NCBI GenBank assembly: GCA_017992055.1
Contig: JAGOPK010000006.1
Location: forward strand, 107,249-171,248
DNA: 64,000 nt
From: Burkholderiaceae bacterium
GTDB lineage: Bacteria; Pseudomonadota; Gammaproteobacteria; Burkholderiales; Burkholderiaceae_C
Direction: 5' to 3'
In this document: one piece after another, positions 26,191 to 39,188 of the stretch
Layout of the letters: every line of letters starts with the position of its first letter
Position numbering within the stretch: position 1 is the stretch's first letter
The notes under the pieces: model-generated
The model's input: only the letters and a program-made list of their open reading frames with translations
Told to the model about the DNA's origin: nothing
Databases searched by the model: none
Position numbers and translations under genes: made by a program

Positions 26191-27552
26191 TCAGCGCAGC
26201 AGGGGCAGGGCCCAGGTGGACACCAGGCCGACGGCCGCGCAGGCGCCGAGCAGGGGCAGCACGCCCACCTTGAAGCGGAACAGGGCCACGGCGGCGGCCA
26301 CGGCGATGGCTGCCGACAGCGCGTCGAAGCGGCCGCCAAAGCCCTGCGGCCACAGCACGTGGTAGGCGAAGAACAGCGCCAGGTTGACGATCACGCCGAC
26401 CACCGCCGCGGTGATGGCCGACAGCGGCGCGGTGAAGCCCAGCCGGCCGTGCGTGGCCTCGACCAGCGGTCCGCCGGCCAGGATGAACACGAAGGACGGC
26501 AGAAAGGTGAAGAAGGTGACGACGCTGGCCGCCAGTGCACCGCCCAGGAACAGGGCGTCCGGCCCCAGCACCTGCTTCAGCCAGCCGCCGACGAAGCCGA
26601 CGAAGGCCACCACCATGATCAGCGGGCCGGGCGTGGTCTCGCCCAGGGCCAGGCCGTCGATCATCTGCGGGCCGCTGAGCCACTGGTGCGCGTCCACCGC
26701 GCCCTGGTAGACATAGGGCAGCACCGCATAGGCGCCGCCGAAGGTCAGCAGGGCGGCCTTGGTGAAGAACCAGCCCATCTGGGTCAGCGTGCCCTGCAGG
26801 CCGTTCACCGCCACCAGCATGCCCATGGCCAGCAGCCACAGGCCCAGCCCGATGCCCAGCACCCGCAGCAGGCGGCTGCGCGAGAAGCGTGCATGGGCCG
26901 GCGTCGGCGTGTGATCGTCGATCAGCGCCGGGCCGTGGCCGGCCTTGGCGCTGCCGTGCCCGCCGCCCAGCGCAAACACCCGGGGCCAGCGGCGCGCGCC
27001 GAAGTGGCCGATCAGGCCCGCGGCCAGCACGATGGCCGGAAACGGCGTCTGCAGCGCGAAGATGGCGATGAACGACGCGGCGGCGATGCCCCACATCCAG
27101 CGGTTCTTCAGCGCCCGGCTGCCGATGCGGTGGGCGGCGTGCAGCACCAGCGCCGTCACCGCCGGCTTCAGGCCGAAGAACAGGCCGGCCACCAGCGGCA
27201 CGTCGCCGAAGCGCAGGTAGATCCAGCTCAGCGCGATCAGGATGAACAGCGACGGCAGCACGAACAGCGCGCCCGCGACGATGCCGCCCAGGGAGCGGTG
27301 CATCAGCCAGCCGATGTAGGTGGCCAGCTGCTGCGCCTCGGGGCCGGGCAGCAGCATGCAGTAGTTCAGCGCATGCAGAAAGCGCTGCTCGCTGATCCAG
27401 CGGCGACGCTCCACCAGTTCGGTGTGCATGATGGCGATCTGGCCCGCGGGGCCGCCGAAGCTGATGAAGCCGAGCTTGAGCCAGAAGCGCAAGGCCTCGG
27501 CAAAGCCCACCGGGGCGGGCGGGCGATCTGGCACGGGGGTGGCGGTGTTCAA
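26191..27552 (-). CDS. chrA: Chromate efflux transporter, long-chain ChrA
   Basis: Exports chromate from the cytoplasm, driven by membrane potential. The 453-residue protein has two homologous halves. The first begins LKLGFISFGGPAGQIAIMH, carrying the FGGPxxQ motif, followed by LLPGPEAQQLATYIGW; the second has LTFGGAYAVLPYVYQG and GETTPGPLIMVVAFVGF. A His/Gly-containing hydrophilic linker (about 195-230) separates the halves. It follows chrB by 15 bases on the same strand and precedes the SOD-rhodanese fusion by 10 bases, the classical chromate-resistance arrangement. Confidence 0.95.
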   Translation of the reverse strand: MNTATPVPDRPPAPVGFAEALRFWLKLGFISFGGPAGQIAIMHTELVERRRWISEQRFLHALNYCMLLPGPEAQQLATYIGWLMHRSLGGIVAGALFVLPSLFILIALSWIYLRFGDVPLVAGLFFGLKPAVTALVLHAAHRIGSRALKNRWMWGIAAASFIAIFALQTPFPAIVLAAGLIGHFGARRWPRVFALGGGHGSAKAGHGPALIDDHTPTPAHARFSRSRLLRVLGIGLGLWLLAMGMLVAVNGLQGTLTQMGWFFTKAALLTFGGAYAVLPYVYQGAVDAHQWLSGPQMIDGLALGETTPGPLIMVVAFVGFVGGWLKQVLGPDALFLGGALAASVVTFFTFLPSFVFILAGGPLVEATHGRLGFTAPLSAITAAVVGVIVNLALFFAYHVLWPQGFGGRFDALSAAIAVAAAVALFRFKVGVLPLLGACAAVGLVSTWALPLLR

Positions 27553-27567
27553 GAGGCGGGTCCGTGT

Positions 27568-28512
27568 TCAGGCAGCGGGGGCGGGGGCGGCGTACAGCGC
27601 GTCGAACACCGCCGCCGCCGCCAGGCACAGCGGGTCGTCGTCGGCATGCACCTCGCGCAGTCCGGCCAGCACGGCTTCCAGCCCGGCGGCCTCGGGCACC
27701 GGAATGCCGCCCACGTCCAGGAAGTGCACGGCGCGTGCGATGCGCTGCAGCCGGGCATCGGCATCGAGCCCGAAGCTGGCCGCCAGCACCTCGAAGCTGA
27801 CCCGCGCACCGACGTGGGTGAAGCGCGCGCCGTCGTAGTCGAAGCCCAGCGCGCCGCGGGGCGGCGGCGTGCTGCCGGCGGGGTCGGCCAGCCAGACGAA
27901 CTGCGCGGCCGGGTCGATGAAGCGGCGGATCAGCCAGGCGCAGGCCAGGCGGTCCACCCAGGGCCGGGTGCGCGTGGCCCAGCGCCGGCCCTGGAACCGG
28001 CGCCGCTCCAGCAGCGCAATACCCTGTGGCGCCTGGGCCACCGGCTCGCCCCGCGAGTAGCGGGCATCGAGGGCCTGGCGCAGCGCGTCCAGTTCGGCCC
28101 GGGCCTGCTCGGCGGCGGCCCCGGGGTAGTGGTCAATGCGCTGCAGCGCCTGCAGGGCCTCGGCCACGCCGCGCCAGCGCCGGCGTGCCTCGGCCTCGTC
28201 CAGCGTGGCCAGGGCGGCCACCAACGCACGGGCATCGGCGCACCACTGGCCATAGGCCTCGCTGCGGTCGAACAGCGCCAGCACCTCGGCCCGCCGGGCC
28301 TCGTCGTGGGTCGACAGCTCCAGCACGCTGGCCTGTCCGCCATGCGCCAGCACCTCGGCCACCAGCGGGTCGAACCAGGCCGCCTGCGCGGCCGGCAGCA
28401 CATAGACCCCGTCGCGCAGCGCGGCGCAGCCCAGGGCCTTCAGCCCTCGCCAGACGCGCAGCCGCACCGCATTCGGCTGGGTCGGCAGGGTGAGGAAGAG
28501 CGCGCTCCACAT
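27568..28512 (-). CDS. chrB: ChrB chromate-sensing regulator
   Basis: A 314-residue protein with the ChrB two-part layout: an N-terminal domain (MWSALFLTLPTQPNAVRLRVWRGLKALG, typical and thought to bind DNA) and a C-terminal domain (WVDRLACAWLIRRFIDPAAQFVW, FDYDGARFTHVG). In Ochrobactrum and Cupriavidus, ChrB controls the chr promoter and responds to chromate. It is the first gene of the chr cluster, behind an unusually AT-rich 92-base gap that could hold its own operator. Length and conserved WxDRxACAWLIRRFID segment make the assignment firm. Confidence 0.92.
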   Translation of the reverse strand: MWSALFLTLPTQPNAVRLRVWRGLKALGCAALRDGVYVLPAAQAAWFDPLVAEVLAHGGQASVLELSTHDEARRAEVLALFDRSEAYGQWCADARALVAALATLDEAEARRRWRGVAEALQALQRIDHYPGAAAEQARAELDALRQALDARYSRGEPVAQAPQGIALLERRRFQGRRWATRTRPWVDRLACAWLIRRFIDPAAQFVWLADPAGSTPPPRGALGFDYDGARFTHVGARVSFEVLAASFGLDADARLQRIARAVHFLDVGGIPVPEAAGLEAVLAGLREVHADDDPLCLAAAAVFDALYAAPAPAA

Positions 28513-28519
28513 GGGTGAA

Positions 28520-28560
28520 GCATACGCTACCTCTTTGAATCAGATATTTCACAAACTTAT
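28520..28560 (-). promoter_or_regulatory. AT-rich chrB upstream region, candidate promoter/operator
   Basis: On the minus strand upstream of chrB, TTTGTGAAATATCTGATTC followed by AAA forms an imperfect dyad (TTTG-GAA against TTC-AAA) in a stretch far more AT-rich than its surroundings. ChrB autoregulation makes an operator here likely. I cannot place -35 and -10 boxes with good spacing. Confidence 0.35.
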
Positions 28561-28581
28561 CGCCGCCGTCCGGCACCCGAT

Positions 28582-28602
28582 CCGCAGCCGCATGGGCTGC
28601 GG
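28582..28602 (-). terminator. Hairpin directly after the chemoreceptor gene
   Basis: A perfect 8-bp stem (CCGCAGCC and GGCTGCGG, 5-base loop) begins 2 bases after the stop codon of the chemoreceptor gene. No T-tract follows, so it may be a weak or Rho-assisted terminator, or an mRNA 3'-end stabiliser. Confidence 0.45.
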
Positions 28603-28604
28603 CA

Positions 28605-30953
28605 TCAGGCCTGGCCGGCCGTCTCCACCTGCCGGTAGAAGCCGCAGCCGACGATGTGGCGGCCGTCCAGCCGCAGCACGAACGAGGCCTTGGGCTGCAC
28701 CGAGCCATTGGCCGGGTTGACGATGTCGTATTCGATCCAGCCACCGCCGTCGGGCACGGCCCAGGCATCGCGCACGAAGCGCTCGCCGTCGATGCCGGGG
28801 ATCTCGTGCACGCGCTTGCCCTCGCTCTCGGGCTTGGCGCCGTGCACCACGTAGCGGCCTTCGCGGTCGATCACCCACACGTACAGGTCGCGGTCGACAA
28901 AGCCCTGGGTCTTGGAATGCAGGGCCTCGGCGGCACCGGCCACGCCCTGCTGCTGCAGCAGCGGCAGCGCACGCTGCACCAGCGAGCGGGCCTCGTCGGC
29001 GCTGCCCTGGCGCAGGCGGATCGAGGCCACGGCGCTGGACAGGCGCTGGGCGCGGCCGACCAGGTCCTTGGAGGCCACGGTCGACTCCTCGACCATGGCG
29101 GCGTTGTCGCGCGTGATCTCGTCGAGCGCACCGACGCTGGCGCTCATCTCCTCGAGGTCGCTGCTCTGCTGGGCGCTGGCCGAGGCGATCTGGCGCAGCG
29201 AGGACGAGACCTCGCGCACGCCGTCGACCAGGGCCGCCAGCGCATCGCCGACCTGGCGCGTGCGGCCCACCGAGGCATCCACCTGCTCGGTGGAGCGGGC
29301 GATCAGCGTGCGCACCTCGGCGGCGGCGGCGGCCGAGCGCTGGGCCAGGTTGCGCACTTCGGCGGCCACCACGGCAAAGCCGCGGCCGGCCTCGCCGGCG
29401 CGGGCGGCCTCGACCGCCGCATTCAGCGCCAGGATGTTGGTCTGGAAGGCGATGCCGTCGATGGTGCCGATGATCTCGCCGACGCGGCGCGAGCCGGCCT
29501 CCAGCTCGGCCATCGAATGCTGGGCCTGGTGCATGGCCTGGCCGCCGTCTTCGGCCTGGCCGCGCAGGCGCTCGGTCAGCTCGCTGAGGCGGCTGGCGGA
29601 CTGGGCGTTCTCGGCCACCGCGGCACTGAGCTGGCCCACCGAGGCCACGGTCTGGCGCAGGCTGGCGGCCTGGGCCTCGGTGCGCACGGCCAGCGACTGG
29701 CTGCCGGCCGACACCTGCTCGCCGGACATGCCCACGCGCACGGCGCTGGAGCGGATCTCGGCCACCATCGCCGACAACCGGCTGTTCATGCGCTCGACCA
29801 TGCCGCCGATCTCGGCCAGCTCGTCGCCGCCGAGGATCTCGACCTTCTGCGACAGATCGCCGCCGGCCACCGCATCCACGCCCTTGTGCAGGGCGCGCAG
29901 CGCGCCGCCGAAGCTGGCGTAGAAGGCCGTGGCCAGGTAGCCGACGATGGCCGTGGCCAGCACGATGGCCGCCACCTGCAGCAGCACCAGCTGCCGGATG
30001 CCGGTCTCGCGCTGGCTCAGCGCCGTGAGCAGCTGGGTCAGTGCCTGCTGCTTCAGGGCCATGGCGCTGTTCTCGGCGCCGGCGGCCTGCTTGGCATAGG
30101 CACCGGCCTCGCCGCTGATGATGTCGGAGCCGAACAGCGTGCGCACCTGCTCGGCCAGGGCCTGGCTGTCGGCCTGGGCACGGGCCCAGGCGGCCGGCAC
30201 GCTGGCACCGGTGCGCTGCAGCGCGCCCATCGAGAAGGCGGCGCCGTCCAGCTCGGTCAGCAGGGCGTCGGCCCGGCCCACCAGCACCGCGCGTTCACCG
30301 GCGCTGGCGTCGCCGCGCTGCAGCACCACGCTGCCATGGGCGTTCAGCGTGGCCAGAGCCTCCAGCCAGGGGATCATGCGCTGCACGCTCAGGTCCATCA
30401 GGAAGAAGCTGCCGGCCTCGGGATCGAGCAGCAGGCCCGAGCGCTCGCCCACATGCAGGGCCAGCCGGCCCAGGGCCTCGACCTGGCGGCCATGCTGCTT
30501 GAACAGCTCGTCGCGGCGGCCCTTGGCGCCGGTCTCGGCCAGCTGGCGCACGCCGTCGCGCACTGCGCTCCACTCGGGCGGCAGCGTGAACGGCGCGTCC
30601 TCGACGCTGCGTTCCACCGCCGCCACGGCATCGCCCAGCGCACGCGCGGCCACCGCCTGCTGCTGGCGCGCCGGCGCATCGTCGGACAGCGCGCGCAGCA
30701 CCAGCACGCGGTGGTTCTGCACCACGGTGGCCAGGTCGATCAGCGCCGACAGCGTGGCCGCGCCGCTGCGCTCGCCCTGCAGCACCGCCAGGTCGGCGCG
30801 GGCGCGCAGGCCGGTGGTCACCACCAGCAGCAGCATCGGCAAGGCCAGCAACAGGCCCATCAGGCCCATCTTCACGGGCACGCGCAGGCCGCGCATCAGC
30901 AGCACGCCGGGGCGCAGCAGATGGACGGACCGGGCGGTCGGGGAACTGGTCAT
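28605..30953 (-). CDS. Methyl-accepting chemotaxis protein with C-terminal Cache-like domain
   Basis: A 782-residue chemoreceptor. A first membrane helix (about 27-48) is followed by an extended periplasmic helical domain to about 320, a second helix (about 322-345), HAMP, and a signalling domain whose tip [20 protein letters not shown] lies near residue 520. After it, residues about 660-775 ([50 protein letters not shown]) look like a single Cache sensor domain, which would sit in the cytoplasm. No CheR-binding pentapeptide is seen at the end. It is monocistronic, with a FliA-like promoter upstream. Confidence 0.9.
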   Translation of the reverse strand: MTSSPTARSVHLLRPGVLLMRGLRVPVKMGLMGLLLALPMLLLVVTTGLRARADLAVLQGERSGAATLSALIDLATVVQNHRVLVLRALSDDAPARQQQAVAARALGDAVAAVERSVEDAPFTLPPEWSAVRDGVRQLAETGAKGRRDELFKQHGRQVEALGRLALHVGERSGLLLDPEAGSFFLMDLSVQRMIPWLEALATLNAHGSVVLQRGDASAGERAVLVGRADALLTELDGAAFSMGALQRTGASVPAAWARAQADSQALAEQVRTLFGSDIISGEAGAYAKQAAGAENSAMALKQQALTQLLTALSQRETGIRQLVLLQVAAIVLATAIVGYLATAFYASFGGALRALHKGVDAVAGGDLSQKVEILGGDELAEIGGMVERMNSRLSAMVAEIRSSAVRVGMSGEQVSAGSQSLAVRTEAQAASLRQTVASVGQLSAAVAENAQSASRLSELTERLRGQAEDGGQAMHQAQHSMAELEAGSRRVGEIIGTIDGIAFQTNILALNAAVEAARAGEAGRGFAVVAAEVRNLAQRSAAAAAEVRTLIARSTEQVDASVGRTRQVGDALAALVDGVREVSSSLRQIASASAQQSSDLEEMSASVGALDEITRDNAAMVEESTVASKDLVGRAQRLSSAVASIRLRQGSADEARSLVQRALPLLQQQGVAGAAEALHSKTQGFVDRDLYVWVIDREGRYVVHGAKPESEGKRVHEIPGIDGERFVRDAWAVPDGGGWIEYDIVNPANGSVQPKASFVLRLDGRHIVGCGFYRQVETAGQA

Positions 30954-31019
30954 GACGGCATGTCTCCGGAAAGGGGCGAGGACCCGGCGCCAGCATCGCC
31001 CGACGGTCGTGTTCCGGGG

Positions 31020-31046
31020 TTTTCGGCCGCAAACTGGAAAAACTGA
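31020..31046 (-). promoter_or_regulatory. FliA (sigma-28)-like promoter of the chemoreceptor gene
   Basis: On the minus strand TCAGTTTT (31046-31039), an 11-base spacer and GCCGAAAA (31027-31020) lie in the sdaA-chemoreceptor gap, about 67 bases before the start codon. The -10 box matches the flagellar consensus GCCGATAA at 7 of 8 positions; the -35 box is weaker. Chemoreceptors are commonly FliA-dependent. Confidence 0.5.
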
Positions 31047-31058
31047 AGCCGCTGCCGT

Positions 31059-32450
<1,392 letters not shown>

Positions 32451-32469
32451 CGCCGCCGCCAGCCGCTGC

Positions 32470-35403
<2,934 letters not shown>

Positions 35404-35440
35404 GGTCGGTGGTGCGGAAGGTGTCGTTCGGGGAGGGAGA

Positions 35441-35815
35441 TCAGAGGGTCTTCAGCAGCGCGTCGTAGCCGGGCGCGTCCATCAGGCCTTCGAACTGGGC
35501 CATGTTGGTGACATGGACCTTGAAGAACCAGCCTTCGCCCAGCGGGTCGCGGTTGGCCAGGGCCGGGTCGGCGCGCAGGGCCTCGTTGACCTCGACCACC
35601 TCGCCGTCCACCGGCATGTAGATGTCGGCCGCGGCCTTGACCGACTCGACCACGCCGGCCACCTCGCCCTTGGCATAGGTGCGGCCGACCTCGGGCAGGT
35701 CGACGAAGACCACGTCGCCCAGCGCATCCTGCGCATGCAGGGTGATGCCGACGACCGCGGCCTCGTGGTCCTCGATGTTGATCCATTCGTGGTCGGGGGT
35801 GAACATCGTCGTCAT
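35441..35815 (-). CDS. gcvH: Glycine cleavage system H protein
   Basis: Lipoyl carrier of the glycine cleavage complex, shuttling the aminomethyl group from GcvP to GcvT. The 124-residue protein has the H-protein fold signature [12 protein letters not shown] at the start and the lipoylation site Lys60 in [21 protein letters not shown] 35815 is preceded by AGGA at 5-base spacing; a second ATG three codons inside (35806) is also possible. Length is normal. Confidence 0.97.
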   Translation of the reverse strand: MTTMFTPDHEWINIEDHEAAVVGITLHAQDALGDVVFVDLPEVGRTYAKGEVAGVVESVKAAADIYMPVDGEVVEVNEALRADPALANRDPLGEGWFFKVHVTNMAQFEGLMDAPGYDALLKTL

Positions 35816-35879
35816 GGCGTTCCTTGTCAGGCCTGGGGGATGAAGGGGAGGGAGCCGGGCGGGCCCGGCGGAAACAGAT

Positions 35880-37007
35880 TCAGCGGTGGTAGCGGTGCGG
35901 CGCAAACGGCATCGCCGTCACGCGCATCGGCAGGCGCTTGCCACGCACCTCGGCATACAGCTCGTGGGCCAGGGCCGCATGGTTGGCCGCCACATAGCCC
36001 ATGGCCACCGGCTGGTTGACCGTCGGGCCCAGCGTGCCGCTGGTGACGCGGCCGATGGCATGGCCATGGGCATCGACCAGGGGCGCGCCTTCGCGCACCG
36101 GCACCCGCTCCAGGCCGACCAGGCCGATGCGGCGCAGTGCCGGCGGCGCGGCGCCGAACTGCGGGCCGATGACGTCGGCGCCCGGATAGCCGTTCTCGCG
36201 CGCGCCACCGGGACGGCGCACCTTCTGGATGGCCCAGCCCAGGCCGGCGGCCAGCGGCGTGGTCTCGGTGTCGATGTCGTGGCCGTACAGGCACAGGCCG
36301 GCCTCCAGGCGCAGCGTGTCGCGTGCGCCCAGGCCGGCCGGCGCCACCTCGGGCTGGGCCAGCAGGGCCCGCGCCAGGCTTTCAGCCTGCGCCGCCGGCA
36401 CGCTGATCTCGAAGCCGTCCTCGCCGGTGTAGCCCGAGCGGGTGACGAAGCAGTCGGCACCGGCCAGCACGAAGTCGCCGCCGCTCATGAAGCTCAAGCC
36501 GGCCACGCCGTCATGCAGCCGGCGCAGCGCCGTCACCGCCTGCGGGCCCTGCAGCGCCAGCAGCGCGCGGTCGGGCAGGGGCACGACGGTGCAGCGGTGG
36601 CCGATGTGGGTGATCAGGTGGCGGGTGTCGGCGTCCTTGCAGGCAGCATTGACGACCAGGAACAGGTGGTCGGCACGGCGCGTGACCATCAGGTCGTCGA
36701 GCAGGCCGCCGGCGCTGTTGGTGAAAAACGCATAGCGCTGCTTGCCGACGGGCAGGTCGACGATGTCCTGCGGCAGCAGCGACTCCAGCGCGGCGGCGGC
36801 CTCATCGCCCAGCAGCTTGAGCTGGCCCATATGCGAGACGTCGAACAGCGCGGCCGACTCGCGGCACTGGCGGTGCTCGGCCAGGATGCCGGCCGGGTAC
36901 TGCACCGGCATGGCATAGCCGGCAAACGGCACCATCTTGGCGCCCAGTTCCTGGTGCAGGGCGTGCAGCGGGGTGGTCAGCAGATCGGCGGAGGGGGTGG
37001 CGGACAT
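35880..37007 (-). CDS. gcvT: Aminomethyltransferase, glycine cleavage T protein
   Basis: Releases ammonia from the aminomethyl-lipoyl arm and makes 5,10-methylene-tetrahydrofolate. The 375-residue protein has LTTPLHALHQELGAKMVPFAGYAMPVQY-type folate-binding start (seen near residues 9-35), SRSGYTGEDGFEI-like RSGYTGEDGFEISV, and LRLEAGLCLYGHDID. ATG 37007 (MSATPSAD) is used rather than the open frame upstream, because it lies just downstream of the riboswitch hairpin and is preceded by GAGAG. It is the first gene of the operon. Confidence 0.97.
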   Translation of the reverse strand: MSATPSADLLTTPLHALHQELGAKMVPFAGYAMPVQYPAGILAEHRQCRESAALFDVSHMGQLKLLGDEAAAALESLLPQDIVDLPVGKQRYAFFTNSAGGLLDDLMVTRRADHLFLVVNAACKDADTRHLITHIGHRCTVVPLPDRALLALQGPQAVTALRRLHDGVAGLSFMSGGDFVLAGADCFVTRSGYTGEDGFEISVPAAQAESLARALLAQPEVAPAGLGARDTLRLEAGLCLYGHDIDTETTPLAAGLGWAIQKVRRPGGARENGYPGADVIGPQFGAAPPALRRIGLVGLERVPVREGAPLVDAHGHAIGRVTSGTLGPTVNQPVAMGYVAANHAALAHELYAEVRGKRLPMRVTAMPFAPHRYHR

Positions 37008-37018
37008 GGCGCTCTCGG

Positions 37019-37070
37019 CGAGGGGACCCTTTGGCCCACCCGGCACACCGGGTGGGAGCAAGACCCCTCG
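37019..37070 (-). terminator. Long hairpin between glycine riboswitch and gcvT
   Basis: On the minus strand an inner perfect 9-bp stem (CCCACCCGG and CCGGGTGGG, 4-base loop, 37056-37035) is enclosed by an outer 7-bp stem (CGAGGGG at 37070-37064 and CCCCTCG at 37025-37019). It separates the second aptamer from the gcvT ribosome-binding region. There is no T-run, so it may be the expression-platform hairpin acting by Rho or by access to the start site rather than an intrinsic terminator. Confidence 0.55.
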
Positions 37071-37280
37071 CTGTCCGCTTTACCTGAGAGATTGACGGCG
37101 ACGTGGTTGACGTGCACCGCTTGCCCCTTCGGTGGACGGACTGCGGTGTTGCCACCGGCCCGCCTCTCTCCAGTGAGGAACGCCACGCTTGCGCGCCGCG
37201 CCAGCCAGTCCTTTTGCCTGAGCGTTCGAGGGGGTGCCTCTGCGCCTTCGGCGGCCCCGGGTGGGGCTCTCTCCTGGCTG
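37071..37280 (-). ncRNA. Tandem glycine riboswitch (two aptamers)
   Basis: Two successive copies of the glycine aptamer core are visible in the gcvT leader. Aptamer 1 starts with AGGAGAGAGCC (about 37276), has GCCGAAGG-GCA in the middle, and ends ACGCTCAGGCAAAAGGACTG. Aptamer 2 starts CTGGAGAGAG, has CCACCGAAGGGGCAA, and ends CAATCTCTCAGGTAAAGCGG then ACAG at 37071. These are the consensus elements (GGAGAG, CCGAAGG, CTCAGG-AAA, GGAC). Tandem glycine switches ahead of gcvT normally turn the operon on when glycine is abundant. Confidence 0.93.
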
Positions 37281-37330
37281 GCGGCCAGTGTAGCGCAGGC
37301 CATGGCCGCAGGCTTCGTATAGTCGGCGCC
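37281..37330. promoter_or_regulatory. Divergent promoter region, gcv operon and CoA-binding protein
   Basis: Two back-to-back -10 elements occupy this 50-base gap. On the minus strand TACACT (37292-37287) would start RNA near 37280, exactly where the riboswitch begins. On the plus strand TATAGT (37318-37323) would start RNA at about the ATG at 37331, giving a leaderless message. Neither has a convincing -35 box. Confidence 0.5.
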
Positions 37331-37831
37331 ATGGACGCCACTCCCTCCGACGACGGCCTGGGCCAGGCCGAGCTGCGCCGCATCCTGCATCCCGGCGTCG
37401 GATCGGCCCGCCGCATCGCCGTGGTCGGCCTGTCGGCCGACTGGAACCGGCCCAGCCACTTTGCCGCCAGCTACATGCAGCACAAGGGCTGGACCGTGCT
37501 GCCGGTGAACCCGCGCTATGCCGGCCAGAGCATCCTGGGCCAGCCCTGCGTGGCGCGGCTGGAAGACCTGGACGCGCCGCCCGACATCGTCGACGTGTTC
37601 CGCCGCAGCGAGGACGTGGAGCCCATCGCCGCCAGTGCCATCGCCCTGGGTGCGCGCTGCCTGTGGCAGCAGCTGGGCGTGGTCAACCTGGCGGCCCACC
37701 AGGCGGCGCTGCAGGCGGGCCTGGCCAGCGTGTTCAACCGCTGCGTGAAGATCGAGCATGCGCGGCTGTTCGGCGGCCTGCACTGGGCCGGCGTCAACAC
37801 CGGCGTGATCTCGGCGCGGCGCCGCGCCTGA
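37331..37831 (+). CDS. CoA-binding domain protein (YccU family)
   Basis: A 166-residue cytoplasmic protein with a Rossmann-type CoA-binding domain: RIAVVGLSADWNRPSHFAASYM (nucleotide loop, about residues 28-49), VLPVNPRYAGQSILG, PDIVDVFRRSEDV and CLWQQLGVVN are the usual family blocks. Close relatives such as YccU/HcgN bind CoA, but no reaction is known. ATG 37331 directly follows a TATAGT -10 element. The gene is 19 bases before metY and probably cotranscribed, hinting at a sulfur-metabolism link that has not been shown. Confidence 0.85.
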   Translation: MDATPSDDGLGQAELRRILHPGVGSARRIAVVGLSADWNRPSHFAASYMQHKGWTVLPVNPRYAGQSILGQPCVARLEDLDAPPDIVDVFRRSEDVEPIAASAIALGARCLWQQLGVVNLAAHQAALQAGLASVFNRCVKIEHARLFGGLHWAGVNTGVISARRRA

Positions 37832-37850
37832 AGCACACGAAAGGCGCAGC

Positions 37851-39182
37851 ATGAGCGAGCACCGCTTCCGCCCCGAGACCCTGGCCATCCATGCCGGCCA
37901 GGTGCCCGACCGCGACACCGGCGCGCGTGCGCTGCCGATCTACCAGACCACCAGCTTCGTGTTCGACTCGGCCGAGCAGGCAGCGGCGCTGTTCAACCTG
38001 CAGACCTTCGGCAATGTCTACAGCCGGCTGTCCAATCCCACGGTGGCGGCGCTGGAAGAGCGCGTGGCGGCGCTGGAAGGCGGCCGCGCCGCGGTGGCCA
38101 CGGCCAGCGGCATGGCCGCCGAGGCGCTGGCGCTGATGACCCTGCTGCAGGCCGGCGACCATGTGGTGGCCGCCGGTGCGTTGTATGGCGGCACGGTGAG
38201 CATGCTGGCGGTGAACCTGGCCAAGTTCGGCATCGGCACCAGCTTCGTCGACGCCACCGACCCGGCGGCCTTTGCCGCGGCGATGCGGCCCGAGACCCGG
38301 GCGGTGTTCATCGAGAGCCTGGGCAATCCCAGCCTGGTGCTGCCGGACATCGCGGCCATCGCCGAGGTGGCGCATGGCCATGGCGTGCCGCTGATCGTCG
38401 ACAACACCGTGCCCAGCCCGTTCCTGTGCAATCCGCTGGCGCTGGGCGCCGACATCGTCGTGCACTCGGCCACCAAGTACCTGGCCGGCCATGGCACGAC
38501 GCTGGGCGGCGTGGTGGTCGACGGCGGGCGCTTTCCCTGGGACAACGGCAAGTTTCCGGGCATGACCGAGCCCTCGCCCGGCTACCACGGCGTGAAGTTC
38601 TACGAGACCTTCGGCGACTTCGGCTTTGCCATGCGCTGCCGCATGGAGACGCTGCGCGTCTACGGCGCGGCGCTGAGCCCGATGAGCGCCTGGCAGATCC
38701 TGCAGGGCATCGAGACCCTGCCGCTGCGCATGGAGCGGCACTGCCGCAATGCGCTGGCGGTGGCGCGCTTCCTGCAGAACCATCCGCGCGTGGCCTGGGT
38801 CAACTACCCCGGTCTGGCCGGGCATGCCCAGCATGGCCTGCTGCGACGGCAGATGCGCGATGTGGGGGATGCCGGGCAGGACGTGCCCGGTGCCTCGGGC
38901 CTGCTGGCCTTTGGCATCCGCTCAGCGCCGGGCGAGGGCGCGGCGGCCGGCGCGCGCTTCATCGAGGCGGCGCGGCTGATGAGCCACCTGGTCAACATCG
39001 GCGATACACGCAGCCTGATCAGCCATCCGGCCAGCACCACCCACCGCCAGCTCGATGAGGCCCAGCAGCGCGCCGCCGGCGTGACCGCCGACATGGTGCG
39101 GCTGTCGGTGGGCCTGGAGCACATCGACGACCTGCTGTGGGACCTGGACCAGGCCCTGGCCGCCAGCGCGGCCCCGGCCTGA
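37851..39182 (+). CDS. metY: O-acetylhomoserine aminocarboxypropyltransferase (sulfhydrylase)
   Basis: PLP enzyme that makes homocysteine from O-acetylhomoserine and sulfide, a direct-sulfhydrylation step to methionine. The 443-residue protein starts RFRPETLAIHAGQ, has YQTTSFVFDSAEQAAALF, YSRLSNPTVAALEERVAALEGG, and the PLP lysine Lys209 in HSATKYLAGHGTTLGG. Length near 430-445 and the long insertion after the lysine (FPGMTEPSPGYHG) separate MetY from the shorter cystathionine synthases. GAAAGG precedes ATG 37851. It ends 6 bases from the convergent TPR gene with no visible terminator. Confidence 0.94.
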   Translation: MSEHRFRPETLAIHAGQVPDRDTGARALPIYQTTSFVFDSAEQAAALFNLQTFGNVYSRLSNPTVAALEERVAALEGGRAAVATASGMAAEALALMTLLQAGDHVVAAGALYGGTVSMLAVNLAKFGIGTSFVDATDPAAFAAAMRPETRAVFIESLGNPSLVLPDIAAIAEVAHGHGVPLIVDNTVPSPFLCNPLALGADIVVHSATKYLAGHGTTLGGVVVDGGRFPWDNGKFPGMTEPSPGYHGVKFYETFGDFGFAMRCRMETLRVYGAALSPMSAWQILQGIETLPLRMERHCRNALAVARFLQNHPRVAWVNYPGLAGHAQHGLLRRQMRDVGDAGQDVPGASGLLAFGIRSAPGEGAAAGARFIEAARLMSHLVNIGDTRSLISHPASTTHRQLDEAQQRAAGVTADMVRLSVGLEHIDDLLWDLDQALAASAAPA

Positions 39183-39188
39183 CGGCGC

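Noticed and set aside
37103-37330. Plus-strand extension of the CoA-binding protein frame through the riboswitch region
   Set aside because: The segment is Cys/Arg/Gly-rich without family similarity and is the complement of the glycine riboswitch; the family N-terminus starts at 37331.
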